A DNA stretch of 64,000 nt from Cronobacter universalis NCTC 9529 (lineage in GTDB: Bacteria; Pseudomonadota; Gammaproteobacteria; Enterobacterales; Enterobacteriaceae): positions 806,001-870,000 of the forward strand of contig NZ_CP012257.1 of NCBI RefSeq assembly GCF_001277175.1, read 5' to 3'. Positions 38,931 through 48,634 of the stretch are shown one piece after another. Both the position numbers and the translations under genes were made by a program. Numbering within the stretch: position 1 is the stretch's first letter; the number at the start of each line of letters is the position of its first letter. The notes below the pieces were generated by a model that worked only from the letters and a program-made list of their open reading frames with translations, was not told where the DNA came from and made no database searches.

Positions 38931-40327
38931 GCGTTACCCTCGCGGCGCGGGGAGGTGCGACGGCGTGGACGACGCGTGCGGCGGCGCGCGGCCGGCTCGT
39001 CGCCCAGATCGTTAAGCATATCTTTTTGCATCGGCGGCGCGGCGGACTGGAATTCGCCCCACCAGTTCGTCAGGCGTTGCAGTTCGCTGTTGTTTTCCGC
39101 TTCGGCGCGCAGCGCCAGCAGATCGTAGGCGGCGCGGAATTTCGGGTGCTCCATCAGCTTCCAGGCGCGTTTGCCCTGACGGCGCGACAGGCGCAGCTGC
39201 AGCATCCAGATATCGCGGATAAGCGTCGTGATGCGTTTCGGGATCGCGAGCGAGCGGCAGGCTTCATCCAGCACGTCGTTCATGGCGAGCGCGAAGGCGT
39301 CATAGTAGGCAAGGCCGCTCTCCTGGGCGATTTTCTGCGCCATTTCGAGCTGCGGATACCAGAACATCGCGGCGAACAGGAACGCCGGGTTCACGCGCAT
39401 ATCATTATGAATGCGGTGATCGGTGTTCTTCAGCACCTGCGCGATGATGCGCTCCATCGGGCTGTCGCCTTTCTCGGTGAAATAGCGGCTGATACCGGGG
39501 AACAGCGGCTGGAACAGATTGTATTCGCACAGCAGGCGATAAGTCGCATAGCCGTAACCGGTCTGCAACAGCTTCAGCGACTCTTCAAACAGACGCGCCG
39601 GCGGCACATCGTTCAGCAGCGTGGCGAGGCGCGGGATGGGCTCCCCGGTTTCCGAGCTGATGCGCATATCAAGCCGTGCCGCGAAGCGCACGGCGCGCAG
39701 CATACGCACCGGATCTTCGCGGTAGCGGGTTTCCGGATCGCCGATAAGACGGATAATGCCTTCGTTGAGATCGTTCAGGCCGCCCACGTAATCGCGTACC
39801 GTGAAATCGGCCACGCTGTAATAGAGGCTGTTGATGGTGAAATCGCGGCGCTGGGCGTCTTCTTCGATAGAGCCGAAAATGTTGTCGCGCAGCAGCATGC
39901 CGTTCTGGCCGCGCTGGGAGGTGGCGCGATCGCTCACGCTCTCTTCGTGGTGGCCGCGAAAGGTGGCGACTTCAATGATTTCCGGCCCGAACATGACGTG
40001 GGCCAGGCGGAAACGGCGGCCGACCAGACGGCAGTTGCGGAACAGCTTGCGCACCTGATCCGGCGTGGCGTTGGTGGTGACGTCGAAATCTTTCGGTTTT
40101 TTGCCAAGCAGCAGATCGCGCACACCGCCGCCCACAAGCCAGGATTCATAGCCCGCTTTATTCAGGCGGTACATCACTTTAAGCGCGTTCTCGCTGATAT
40201 CTTTGCGGGAGATAGCGTGCTGTTCACGCGGGATAATGGTTATGGCGGGCTGTGCGACGCCTTCGTCAACCACGCTCTCCTCGCGGTTTAACACCTTACG
40301 GCAAAAATTAGCGACTCGGGTAAAAAT
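38927..40327 (-). CDS. pcnB: Poly(A) polymerase I, ATT start
   Basis: PcnB adds poly(A) tails that promote RNA decay and set ColE1 plasmid copy number. The nucleotidyltransferase core has [25 protein letters not shown] near residue 85, with DFD the catalytic carboxylates, then the RNA-binding helices ([25 protein letters not shown]) and a very basic Arg-rich C-terminus. The frame can be extended to an ATT at 40327 that gives [18 protein letters not shown], matching the E. coli N-terminus with its proven AUU start. GAGGTG lies 4 bases upstream of it. The 466-residue result fits E. coli (465). The first conventional start (GTG, codon 12) would lose this conserved end. Confidence 0.95.
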   Translation of the reverse strand: MFTRVANFCRKVLNREESVVDEGVAQPAITIIPREQHAISRKDISENALKVMYRLNKAGYESWLVGGGVRDLLLGKKPKDFDVTTNATPDQVRKLFRNCRLVGRRFRLAHVMFGPEIIEVATFRGHHEESVSDRATSQRGQNGMLLRDNIFGSIEEDAQRRDFTINSLYYSVADFTVRDYVGGLNDLNEGIIRLIGDPETRYREDPVRMLRAVRFAARLDMRISSETGEPIPRLATLLNDVPPARLFEESLKLLQTGYGYATYRLLCEYNLFQPLFPGISRYFTEKGDSPMERIIAQVLKNTDHRIHNDMRVNPAFLFAAMFWYPQLEMAQKIAQESGLAYYDAFALAMNDVLDEACRSLAIPKRITTLIRDIWMLQLRLSRRQGKRAWKLMEHPKFRAAYDLLALRAEAENNSELQRLTNWWGEFQSAAPPMQKDMLNDLGDEPAARRRTRRPRRRTSPRREGNA

Positions 40328-40379
40328 GGTGCACCTCGGTAGTGTCAGACTCTGGACAAAAAACAGCGGCTAATATAGC

Positions 40380-41276
40380 TCAGCGCAACGCATTTGAGAA
40401 TGCCGGATTCGCGGCTACCGCCGCAGGCACCGCGCTGAGAACCCATTTTTCCACCGCCTGACGCAACAGCGTTTCGGTGGAAAGCGCGCGCCAGTCGTCA
40501 TCGACCGGCTGGTTTAAAAACGCCAGCGCCTCAACCAGCACCGGACGCGGATCGCCTTCCGGCAGCGGCGGGGCGTGGTTCTGTTTGGAAAGCTTATTGC
40601 CATCCGGGTTCACCACCAGCGGCAGGTGAACGTAATCCGGCACCTGCCAGCCAAGCTGCTGGTAGAGCGAAATCTGGCGCACCGTCGGCTCGATAAGATC
40701 CGCCCCGCGCACGATTTGCGTCACGCCCTGGAAATGGTCGTCGACGACGACCGCCAGGTTATAGGCGAACAGACCGTCGCGGCGGTGAATAATAAAATCT
40801 TCGCGGGCGAGCGCCGGGTCGGCGGTGATGTTGCCGCGCAGTTTATCGGTAAACGCCATGACCGGGTGCGTCTGCACGAGCCGCACGGCGGCGTTCTCCG
40901 GGCCGTGGCACAACGCGCGGCAGTGGCCATCATAAATGCCGCCCAGTTGCTGAATACGGCTGCGCGGGCAGGTGCAGTAGTAGCTTAGCCCGTGCTCGCG
41001 CAGGTACGCCAGCGCCTCGCGGTAGGCTTCGTGACGCTGCGACTGATACAGCACCTCGCCGTCCCAGTGCAGGCCGTAATGATCAAGCTGGCGCAAAATC
41101 ACGTCGGCGGCGCCCGGCACTTCGCGCGGCGGATCGATATCTTCGATACGGACAAGCCACTGACCTTGTAATGCGCGGGCCTGAAGATAACTGCCGAGCG
41201 CGGCAATCAGCGAGCCGAAATGCAGTTCGCCGGAAGGAGAGGGGGCGAAACGCCCGATGTATGGCTTAACAGACAT
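40380..41276 (-). CDS. gluQ: Glutamyl-Q tRNA(Asp) synthetase
   Basis: GluQRS (YadB) is a truncated glutamyl-tRNA synthetase paralogue that attaches glutamate to queuosine-34 of tRNA(Asp). The 298 residues include the HxGH-like motif in [13 protein letters not shown], a zinc site (YYCTC...[10 protein letters not shown]), [30 protein letters not shown] and the KLSKQN motif; the anticodon-binding domain is missing, as in the family. ATG 41276 gives an E. coli-like start; ATG 41291 is also possible, and neither has a Shine-Dalgarno sequence. A hairpin lies between dksA and this gene. Confidence 0.92.
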   Translation of the reverse strand: MSVKPYIGRFAPSPSGELHFGSLIAALGSYLQARALQGQWLVRIEDIDPPREVPGAADVILRQLDHYGLHWDGEVLYQSQRHEAYREALAYLREHGLSYYCTCPRSRIQQLGGIYDGHCRALCHGPENAAVRLVQTHPVMAFTDKLRGNITADPALAREDFIIHRRDGLFAYNLAVVVDDHFQGVTQIVRGADLIEPTVRQISLYQQLGWQVPDYVHLPLVVNPDGNKLSKQNHAPPLPEGDPRPVLVEALAFLNQPVDDDWRALSTETLLRQAVEKWVLSAVPAAVAANPAFSNALR

Positions 41277-41300
41277 GGTGATGGCGGACATAAAAGAATA

Positions 41301-41319
41301 CGGCGGGAAGATCCCGCCG
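41301..41319 (-). terminator. Hairpin between dksA and gluQ
   Basis: A perfect 8-bp stem CGGCGGGA / TCCCGCCG with a 3-base loop is followed on the minus strand by TATTCTTTT. It lies between the dksA stop and the gluQ start. A terminator at this point is known to limit gluQ expression in E. coli and Shigella. Confidence 0.8.
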
Positions 41320-41345
41320 TAAGTGTGAGTAATTTGCGTCGGCGG

Positions 41346-41801
41346 TTAGCCGGCCATCTGTTTTTCGCGGATTTCAGCGAGCGTCTTACAGTCGATGCAC
41401 AGATCGGCGGTCGGACGTGCTTCCAGGCGACGGATGCCGATTTCAACACCGCAGGATTCGCAGTAGCCGAAATCTTCGTCTTCCACTTTTTTCAGCGTCT
41501 TTTCAATCTTCTTGATAAGCTTGCGTTCGCGGTCGCGGTTACGCAGCTCAAGGCTGAACTCCTCTTCCTGGGCGGCACGGTCTACCGGATCCGGGAAGTT
41601 TGCAGCTTCATCCTGCATGTGGGTTACGGTGCGATCGACTTCATCCCGGAGTTGATTACGCCATGCCTCAAGAATACGCCTGAAGTGCGCCAGCTGGGCT
41701 TCGTTCATATACTCTTCGCCCGGTTTCTCCTGATAAGGCTCCACCCCAGCGATGGCGAGAATACTCAGGGACGATGTTTTACGGTTTTGCCCTTCTTGCA
41801 T
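41346..41801 (-). CDS. dksA: RNA polymerase-binding transcription factor DksA
   Basis: DksA binds the RNA polymerase secondary channel and, with ppGpp, drives the stringent response. The 151 residues are essentially identical to E. coli. The coiled-coil tip residues in [13 protein letters not shown] (Asp74, Ala76) and the four-cysteine zinc finger (CESCGVEIG...CIDC) are intact. ATG 41801 ([12 protein letters not shown]) was chosen with AAGGAGAAGCA upstream; a six-residue extension is unlikely. It sits between sfsA and gluQ as in K-12. Confidence 0.98.
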   Translation of the reverse strand: MQEGQNRKTSSLSILAIAGVEPYQEKPGEEYMNEAQLAHFRRILEAWRNQLRDEVDRTVTHMQDEAANFPDPVDRAAQEEEFSLELRNRDRERKLIKKIEKTLKKVEDEDFGYCESCGVEIGIRRLEARPTADLCIDCKTLAEIREKQMAG

Positions 41802-41979
41802 GTTGCTTCTCCTTAACACGCACTATCGATCCCCTTCTCGGGGGAAAAATCAGGCCGCTATAAATAACAGAAGCTTTTCCGGATAGCAATTATCTAAACG
41901 TTACACTTGACAACCCTGTGAGGAAAAGCGTATTTGCGCACGCGGCCGTATCATTATTAGTCGATTGCGGATCAACTGG

Positions 41980-42684
41980 TTATAAGCGAACCGGCAAAGG
42001 CGACGTCAGCGTTATCTCACTGGCGGAAAGCGAGGCCTTCCAGGCCAGCACTTCCACCCCCTTGCGCTGCGCCTCGCTTAACAGCTCGGCATAGCGTTCA
42101 TCAATATGGCGCGCCGGGGCAACCTGCGTAATGGCGGAGTGCAGCACGGCGAACAACAGCACGGCGCGATCCCCTTGCTCCACTACGCTCATCAGCTCCC
42201 GTAAATGCTTCTGACCGCGCGCGGTCACCGCATCCGGGAAGTACCCTGAATCCTGCTCCGACAGCGTCACGGATTTCACCTCAATATAGCAGTTAACCTT
42301 GTCACTCGCCTGCAACATAAAGTCGATGCGGCTGCGTTCGGCACCGTACTTGACTTCACTCTTCAGGCTCTCGTAACCGGCGAGCGCAGGTAGGCGCTGC
42401 GCCTGCAACGCCTCTTTCACCACCGTGTTGGCGCGCAGCGTATTCACGCAAATCAGCGCGCCGTCACGGGTTTGGGTTAATTCCCAGGTGTGCGGATATT
42501 TGCGCGTCGCGACGCTTGAGGTGGAATACCAGACGGTATCTCCCGGCGTCGCGCAGCCGGTCATCGCGCCGGTATTCGGACAGTGCAGGGTTAAGGTCTC
42601 GCCTTGCGGCGTGACCACATCGGCGAGAAAGCGCTTGTAGCGCTGAATCAGCCGGGCCGGTTGCAGTGCGGGGGTAAATTCCAT
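41980..42684 (-). CDS. sfsA: Sugar fermentation stimulation protein A
   Basis: SfsA was found as a multicopy activator of maltose genes in E. coli. The family has a nuclease-like fold and OB-like N-terminal domain, but its role is unsettled. The 234 residues equal E. coli. Landmarks are [34 protein letters not shown] [19 protein letters not shown] and YIEVKSVTL (nuclease-like Glu-x-Lys). It starts 9 bases after thpR. Confidence 0.94.
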
Positions 42685-42693
42685 GTCGCTTCC

Positions 42694-43224
42694 TTATGGG
42701 TTCAGAGACCAGCGTTGCAGCGGCTGGTAACGGGTACGTCCCTGTTCAAATCGCGATTCATACAGCACAAACTCCCGCACCGGAAGCTGCCAGCCAAACC
42801 CTGGCGGCGGCAGCCTGACCGGGTGCTGAGCGTTACGCAGTAATGTGACATGCGGATGAAAGGGTTGCGCGCTTTGTGGGCAACCGCTGCGCGCCGCCTG
42901 CGCGCGCAGTAAATTCGCGAGCTGCAGCAGGCCGCGCGGCGGCTGGCGGGAGCCGAGCCAGACGACCTGCGAGCGCGGCCAGTGTCCGGCGTCGTCCAGC
43001 GCAAGCGTAAACCCCGGCTGCTGAATACGTCCGGCAAGCGCGCTTAACGTGCGCTGCTTTTGCGCGCTGACATCGCCTAAAAACGCGAGCGTGATATGCA
43101 AATTCGCGGCGGCAATCGGCCTGCCCGCGTCGGGCGCAAAGTGTGCGGCGCGCCACTCGATAATCTGTTGCTGAAGGTCGGCTGGCAGGGGCAGCGCGAA
43201 AAACAGCCGTTTCTGGTCTGACAT
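42694..43224 (-). CDS. thpR: RNA 2',3'-cyclic phosphodiesterase
   Basis: ThpR (LigT) is a 2H-phosphoesterase that opens 2',3'-cyclic phosphates or, in reverse, joins tRNA halves in vitro. The 176 residues match E. coli. The two catalytic HxT motifs are HITLAFLG (near 45) and HPHVTLLR (near 125). It is the first gene of a minus-strand group with sfsA and is divergent from hrpB (71 bases to the hrpB start). Confidence 0.93.
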   Translation of the reverse strand: MSDQKRLFFALPLPADLQQQIIEWRAAHFAPDAGRPIAAANLHITLAFLGDVSAQKQRTLSALAGRIQQPGFTLALDDAGHWPRSQVVWLGSRQPPRGLLQLANLLRAQAARSGCPQSAQPFHPHVTLLRNAQHPVRLPPPGFGWQLPVREFVLYESRFEQGRTRYQPLQRWSLNP

Positions 43225-43295
43225 AGCGGTAACTCGTAATGATCGGGCGGAATGCTACAATGCGTGCCTTTCATAGTAACCCTCTGGAGCCTGTC

Positions 43296-45725
43296 GTGTC
43301 GTCTTTACCGGTTGCCGCCGTTTTGCCTGACCTTCTCAACGCCCTGCCGCACGCGCCGCAGGTGCTGCTGTGCGCCCCGACCGGCGCCGGGAAATCGACC
43401 TGGCTGCCGCTGGAAATCTTAAAGTCCGGCGTGCTGGACGGGAAAATCATCATGCTGGAGCCCAGACGGCTCGCGGCGCGCAACGTCGCGCAGCGTCTGG
43501 CGGATCTGCTCGGCGAGCCGTGCGGCGAAACCGTGGGCTACCGGATGCGCGCCGAAAGCTGCACCGGCCCGGCCACGCGGCTGGAAGTCGTGACCGAAGG
43601 CATTCTGACGCGGCTGTTGCAGCGCGACCCGGAGCTTTCCGGCGTGTCGCTGGTGATCCTCGATGAATTCCACGAGCGCAGCGTGCAGGCGGATCTGGCG
43701 CTGGCGCTGCTGCTCGATGTCCAGCAGGGGCTGCGTGAGGATCTTAAACTGCTGATCATGTCTGCGACGCTCGACAACGCGCGCCTGCAGGCGCTGCTGC
43801 CGCAGGCGCCAACGGTGGTCTCCGAAGGGCGCAGTTTTCCGGTGGAGCGGCGCTATCAGGCGCTTTCCGCCCATCAGCGTTTCGATGAGGCGGTGGCGCA
43901 GGCGGTGAGCGGGTTACTGCGTGAAGAAGCCGGTTCGCTGCTGCTGTTTTTGCCGGGCGTCGGCGAGATCCAGCGCGTGCAGACGCAGCTTGCTGAGCGC
44001 GTGGGGCGCGACGTGCTGCTGTGTCCGCTCTACGGCGCGCTGCCGCTCGCGGAGCAGCGCAAGGCTATCCTGCCCGCGCCGCCGGGCTTTCGCAAAGTGG
44101 TGCTCGCCACCAATATCGCCGAAACCAGTCTGACCATCGAAGGCATCCGGCTGGTGGTGGACAGCGCCCAGGAGCGCGTGGCGCGCTTTGACGCCCGCAC
44201 CGGGCTGACGCGCCTTATCACGCAGCGCATCAGCCAGGCGTCGATGACCCAGCGCGCCGGTCGCGCCGGCCGCCTTGAGCCGGGCATCTGTCTGCATCTT
44301 CTGCCAAAAGAGCAGGCGGAACGGGCCGCCGCGCAGGCGGAAGCGGAAATCACGCAAAGCGATCTCTCGGGGCTGCTGCTGGAACTACTAATCTGGGGAT
44401 GCCGTGACGTGACCGATCTCCAGTGGCTCGATCTGCCGCCTGCGCTGAACCTTGCCGCCGCGCGCGAACTGCTCACCGCGCTGGGCGCGCTGAAAGAGGG
44501 CCAGCTCACCGCGCGTGGACGCCAGATGGCGCAGTTCGGCAACGATCCGCGCCTCGCCGCGATGCTGGCCTGCGCGGAAGGCGCTGACGCGCAGGCGACG
44601 GCGGCGCGGCTCGCCGCAATCCTTGAGGAGCCGCCGCGCGGCGCGGAGGCCGATTTGCGCAGCGCCTTTTCCCGCAGCCAGGGCAACTGGCAGGCCCGCA
44701 GCGCGCAGCTGATGAAGCGGCTTAACGCCCGCGGCGGCGCGCCGTCGCTCTCGCTGGCGCCCGCGCTGCTCGCCTGCGCGTTCGGCGATCGCATCGCGCG
44801 TCGTCGCGGGCAGGAAGGGCGTTATCAGCTCGCCAACGGCATGGGCGCGATGCTTAACCAGGATGATGCGCTGACGCGCTATGAGTGGCTTATCGCGCCG
44901 CTCTTATTGCAGGGCAGTAACAGCGCTGACGCGCGGATTTTACAGGCGCTGCCGCTGGATATCGACGCGCTGATTGACCAATGCCCGCATTTGCTGAGCC
45001 AGCGCGATTCGCTGGAGTGGAATGACGAGCAGGGCACGCTGCGCGCGCAGCGCCGCTGGCAGGTCGGGCAACTGGTGCTGAAAACCCAGCCGCTTTCAAA
45101 ACCCTCCGAAGGCGAACTTCATCAGGCGATGCTTAACGGCATTCGCGAAAAAGGGCTTTCTGTTCTTAACTGGACGCCGGAGGCGGAGCAGTTGCGCCTG
45201 CGTTTGCACTGCGCGGCGCGCTGGCTGCCGGAGCAGCCGTGGCCGGACGTCAGCGACGAAGCGCTGCTGGGCTCGCTCGATGTCTGGCTGTTACCGGCGC
45301 TTCACGGCGTGCATTCGCTGCGCGCGCTGAAAAACATCAATCTCGCCCAGGCGCTGCTGCATTTACTCGACTGGACGCAGCGGCAACGGCTGGATAGTGC
45401 GCTGCCGGCGCATTACACTGTGCCGACCGGCAGCCGGATAGCGATTCGCTATCATGAGGAGAACCCACCGGCGCTGGCGGTGCGCATCCAGGAGATGTTT
45501 GGTGAGGCCGAAACGCCGGTTATCGCCGAAGGCCGGGTGCCGCTCACCCTTGAACTGCTTTCACCCGCCCAGCGGCCGCTGCAGATCACGCGCGATCTCA
45601 GCGCGTTCTGGCGCGGCGCCTGGAAAGAGGTGCAGAAGGAGATGAAAGGGCGCTACCCGAAACATGTCTGGCCGGACGATCCGGCCAACGCGCTGCCGAC
45701 CCGGCGCACTAAAAAGTATCAGTAA
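43296..45725 (+). CDS. hrpB: ATP-dependent helicase HrpB
   Basis: HrpB is a DEAH/RHA-type superfamily 2 helicase; its cellular role is not defined. The 809 residues equal E. coli with the GTG start at 43296, which lies 7 bases after GGAG. Motifs: APTGAGKST (I), VVTEGILTR (Ia), DEFHER (II), SATLDN (III), LATNIAETSLTI (V) and QRAGRAGR (VI). The C-terminal HrpB domain ends RYPKHVWPDDPANALPTRRTKKY. An in-frame ATG 19 codons upstream exists but is not conserved. mrcB follows after 103 bases. Confidence 0.95.
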   Translation: MSSLPVAAVLPDLLNALPHAPQVLLCAPTGAGKSTWLPLEILKSGVLDGKIIMLEPRRLAARNVAQRLADLLGEPCGETVGYRMRAESCTGPATRLEVVTEGILTRLLQRDPELSGVSLVILDEFHERSVQADLALALLLDVQQGLREDLKLLIMSATLDNARLQALLPQAPTVVSEGRSFPVERRYQALSAHQRFDEAVAQAVSGLLREEAGSLLLFLPGVGEIQRVQTQLAERVGRDVLLCPLYGALPLAEQRKAILPAPPGFRKVVLATNIAETSLTIEGIRLVVDSAQERVARFDARTGLTRLITQRISQASMTQRAGRAGRLEPGICLHLLPKEQAERAAAQAEAEITQSDLSGLLLELLIWGCRDVTDLQWLDLPPALNLAAARELLTALGALKEGQLTARGRQMAQFGNDPRLAAMLACAEGADAQATAARLAAILEEPPRGAEADLRSAFSRSQGNWQARSAQLMKRLNARGGAPSLSLAPALLACAFGDRIARRRGQEGRYQLANGMGAMLNQDDALTRYEWLIAPLLLQGSNSADARILQALPLDIDALIDQCPHLLSQRDSLEWNDEQGTLRAQRRWQVGQLVLKTQPLSKPSEGELHQAMLNGIREKGLSVLNWTPEAEQLRLRLHCAARWLPEQPWPDVSDEALLGSLDVWLLPALHGVHSLRALKNINLAQALLHLLDWTQRQRLDSALPAHYTVPTGSRIAIRYHEENPPALAVRIQEMFGEAETPVIAEGRVPLTLELLSPAQRPLQITRDLSAFWRGAWKEVQKEMKGRYPKHVWPDDPANALPTRRTKKYQ

Positions 45726-45828
45726 CGGCGGCGTTGCCGTCGTGATGATTTGAGAGCTTTCTTCTTCCGCCTGCGTGCGGAAGAGCCAAGAATCTGGCCT
45801 TTGCGCCTGTACGTTGTGGAGAAAAAGC

Positions 45829-48360
45829 ATGGCGGGGAATGACCGCGAACCTATCGGACGCAAAGGACGACCGACGCGTCCGGCAAAACAGAAGGTAAGC
45901 CGTCGTCGTCTCAGGGATGAGGATTATGACGATGAGTATGAAGACGATGATGAGGAGCCGATGCCGCGTAAGGTAAAAGGCAAAAAAGGCAAAGGCGGAA
46001 AACAGGGCGGCAAACGCCGCTGGCTGTGGCTTCTGTTAAAGCTGTTTGTGATTTTTGTGGTGCTGCTGGTTATCTACGGCGTCTATCTCGATCAGAAAAT
46101 CCGCAGCCGTATCGATGGCAAAGTCTGGCAACTGCCGGCGGCGGTCTACGGGCGCATGGTTAACCTTGAGCCGGATATGACCATCAGCAAGCAGGAGATG
46201 GTGAAGCTGCTGGAGGCGACGCAGTATCGTCAGGTGACGAAAATGACGCGTCCTGGCGAGTTTACCGTCCAGGCCAACAGCATCGAGATGATCCGCCGCC
46301 CGTTCGATTTCCCGGACAGCAAAGAGGGGCAGATCCGCGCGCGCCTGGAGTTTGACGGCGACCATCTGGCTTCTATCGAGAACATGGACAGCAACCGTAA
46401 TTTCGGTTTCTTCCGCCTCGATCCGCGGCTGATCACGATGCTGTCATCGCCTAACGGCGAGCAGCGCCTGTTTGTGCCGCGCTCCGGCTTCCCGGATCTG
46501 CTGGTGGACACGCTCGTCGCGACGGAAGACCGTCACTTCTACGAGCATGACGGCATCAGCGTCTGGTCGATTGGTCGTGCGGTGCTGGCGAACCTGACGG
46601 CGGGCCGCGCGGTGCAGGGCGGCAGTACGCTGACGCAGCAGCTGGTGAAAAACCTGTTCCTGACCAACAAGCGCACCCTGTGGCGTAAAGCCAACGAAGC
46701 GTACATGGCGCTTATCATGGACGCGCGCTATGACAAAGACCGCATCCTTGAGCTGTATCTGAACGAGGTCTATCTCGGCCAGAGCGGCGACGATCAGATC
46801 CGCGGCTTCCCGCTGGCGAGCCTCTATTATTTCGGCCGTCCGGTTGAAGAGCTGAGCCTCGATCAGCAGGCGCTGCTGGTGGGCATGGTGAAGGGCGCGT
46901 CGCTCTATAACCCGTGGCGTAACCCGAAACTGGCGCTGGAGCGTCGTAACCTGGTGCTGCGCCTGTTGCAGGAGCAGAAGGTTATCGACCAGGAGCTCTA
47001 CGACATGCTGAGCGCCCGTCCGCTCGGGGTGCAGCCGCGCGGCGGCGTGATCTCCCCGCAGCCGGCGTTTATGCAGATGGTGCGCCAGGAGTTGCAGGCG
47101 AAGCTTGGCGATAAAGTGAAAGATCTTTCCGGCGTGAAGATTTTCACCACGTTTGATTCGGTCGCGCAGGACGCGGCGGAGAAAGCGGCGGTGGAAGGCA
47201 TTCCGGCGCTGATTAAACAGCGCAAGCTGAAAGATCTGGAAACCGCGATGGTGGTGGTGGACCGTTTCACCGGCGAAGTCCGCGCGATGGTCGGCGGCGC
47301 GAATCCGCAGTTCGCGGGCTATAACCGCGCGATGCAGGCGCGCCGCTCGATTGGCTCGCTCGCCAAACCGGCGACCTACCTGACCGCGTTAAGCCAGCCG
47401 AACACCTATCGTCTCAACACCTGGATCGCCGATGCGCCGATCTCCCTGCGCCAGCCGAACGGGCAGGTGTGGTCGCCGCAGAACGACGATCACCGCTTCA
47501 GCGGTCAGGTGATGCTGGTGGATGCGCTGACGCGCTCCATGAACGTGCCGACGGTAAACCTCGGTATGGCGCTCGGTCTGCCAGCCGTGACTGACACCTG
47601 GAAAAAACTCGGCGCGCCGGAAAATCAGCTGCACGCCGTACCGTCGATGCTGCTGGGCGCGCTGAACCTGACGCCGGTAGAAGTGGCGCAGGCGTTCCAG
47701 ACCATCGCGAGCGGCGGCAACCGCGCCCAGCTCTCCGTGCTGCGTTCGGTGATCGCCGAAGATGGCAGCGTGCTGTATCAGAGCTTCCCGCAGTCGGAGC
47801 GCGCCGTACCGGCGCAGGCCGCCTACCTGACGCTCTGGACGATGCAGCAGGTCGTGCAGCGCGGCACCGGCCATGCGCTGGCGGTGAAATTCCCGAAACT
47901 GCATCTCGCCGGGAAAACGGGGACCACCAACAACAACGTCGACACCTGGTTTGCCGGTATCGACGGGCGTGAAGTGGTGATCACCTGGGTGGGTCGCGAC
48001 AACAACCAGCCGACCAAGCTCTACGGGGCCAGCGGCGCGATGGCGATTTACCAGCGCTATCTGACTAACCAGTCGCCGATCCCGCTGGATCTGACGCCGC
48101 CTGAAGATATCGTCGACATGGGCGTTGACGATATGGGCAATTTCCTGTGCGGCGGCGGTGGAACGCGCACGCTGCCGGTCTGGACCAGCGATCCGAACGC
48201 GCTCTGCCAGCAGAGCCAGCCGGTCGCGCCGTCGGGCAATCCGTTCGATCAGTCCGCGCCGCAGCAGCCGCAACAGCAGCAGCCTCAACAGGCGCCGCAG
48301 CAGGAAGAGAAGAGCGACGGCGTCGCAGGCTGGATTAAAGATATGTTCGGCAGCAACTGA
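45829..48360 (+). CDS. mrcB: Penicillin-binding protein 1B
   Basis: PBP1B is a bifunctional murein transglycosylase/transpeptidase anchored in the inner membrane and activated by LpoB. The 843 residues (E. coli 844) have a charged cytoplasmic tail, a single TM near 66-87, the UB2H domain (about 105-195), the GT51 domain with [10 protein letters not shown] and [12 protein letters not shown], and the transpeptidase with SIGSLAKP (SxxK serine), SMN and KTGTTNNN. The C-terminus is Gln/Pro-rich. ATG 45829 follows GGAGAAAAAGC. An internal ATG at codon 45 ([11 protein letters not shown]) corresponds to the E. coli gamma-form start at Met46, so two isoforms are likely. Confidence 0.97.
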   Translation: MAGNDREPIGRKGRPTRPAKQKVSRRRLRDEDYDDEYEDDDEEPMPRKVKGKKGKGGKQGGKRRWLWLLLKLFVIFVVLLVIYGVYLDQKIRSRIDGKVWQLPAAVYGRMVNLEPDMTISKQEMVKLLEATQYRQVTKMTRPGEFTVQANSIEMIRRPFDFPDSKEGQIRARLEFDGDHLASIENMDSNRNFGFFRLDPRLITMLSSPNGEQRLFVPRSGFPDLLVDTLVATEDRHFYEHDGISVWSIGRAVLANLTAGRAVQGGSTLTQQLVKNLFLTNKRTLWRKANEAYMALIMDARYDKDRILELYLNEVYLGQSGDDQIRGFPLASLYYFGRPVEELSLDQQALLVGMVKGASLYNPWRNPKLALERRNLVLRLLQEQKVIDQELYDMLSARPLGVQPRGGVISPQPAFMQMVRQELQAKLGDKVKDLSGVKIFTTFDSVAQDAAEKAAVEGIPALIKQRKLKDLETAMVVVDRFTGEVRAMVGGANPQFAGYNRAMQARRSIGSLAKPATYLTALSQPNTYRLNTWIADAPISLRQPNGQVWSPQNDDHRFSGQVMLVDALTRSMNVPTVNLGMALGLPAVTDTWKKLGAPENQLHAVPSMLLGALNLTPVEVAQAFQTIASGGNRAQLSVLRSVIAEDGSVLYQSFPQSERAVPAQAAYLTLWTMQQVVQRGTGHALAVKFPKLHLAGKTGTTNNNVDTWFAGIDGREVVITWVGRDNNQPTKLYGASGAMAIYQRYLTNQSPIPLDLTPPEDIVDMGVDDMGNFLCGGGGTRTLPVWTSDPNALCQQSQPVAPSGNPFDQSAPQQPQQQQPQQAPQQEEKSDGVAGWIKDMFGSN

Positions 48361-48379
48361 CATCCCCTTCGGGAACCCA

Positions 48380-48429
48380 GGGCTTAGCGCCTCTCCGGCT
48401 TCGGCGGGAAGAGGGCTAAGCCCTTTTTT
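48380..48429 (+). terminator. Terminator after mrcB
   Basis: A 9-bp stem GGGCTTAGC / GCTAAGCCC encloses a smaller inner hairpin and is followed by six Ts. It is a strong intrinsic terminator ahead of the fhuA promoter. Confidence 0.88.
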
Positions 48430-48578
48430 ATTGTCACTGGACTTTAAAGTGCCGGTAACGTTTCGATAGCTACTGATTAACCCGATAATTTCCTCTGGTG
48501 ATTAATTGGGCCATTGGCGGCCCGCGCTGCGCCAGGCGCTTGCTATATAAATAACCTTTCGCATATCATCTCGGGCGC

Positions 48579-48609
48579 ATAATAATAATTCTCGTTTACG
48601 TTATCATTT
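48579..48609 (+). promoter_or_regulatory. Fur box upstream of fhuA
   Basis: The stretch around ATAATAATAATTCTCGTTTA and the following TTATCATT resembles overlapping Fur sites and closely follows the E. coli fhuA operator region as I recall it. Iron-loaded Fur should repress fhuACDB here. Confidence 0.75.
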
Positions 48610-48634
48610 GTCACTATCACTCAGAGAAATTAGC

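Noticed and set aside
38583..40291. Long plus-strand frames opposite folK and pcnB
   Set aside because: The conserved proteins are on the minus strand; the plus-strand frames are shadows in GC-rich DNA.
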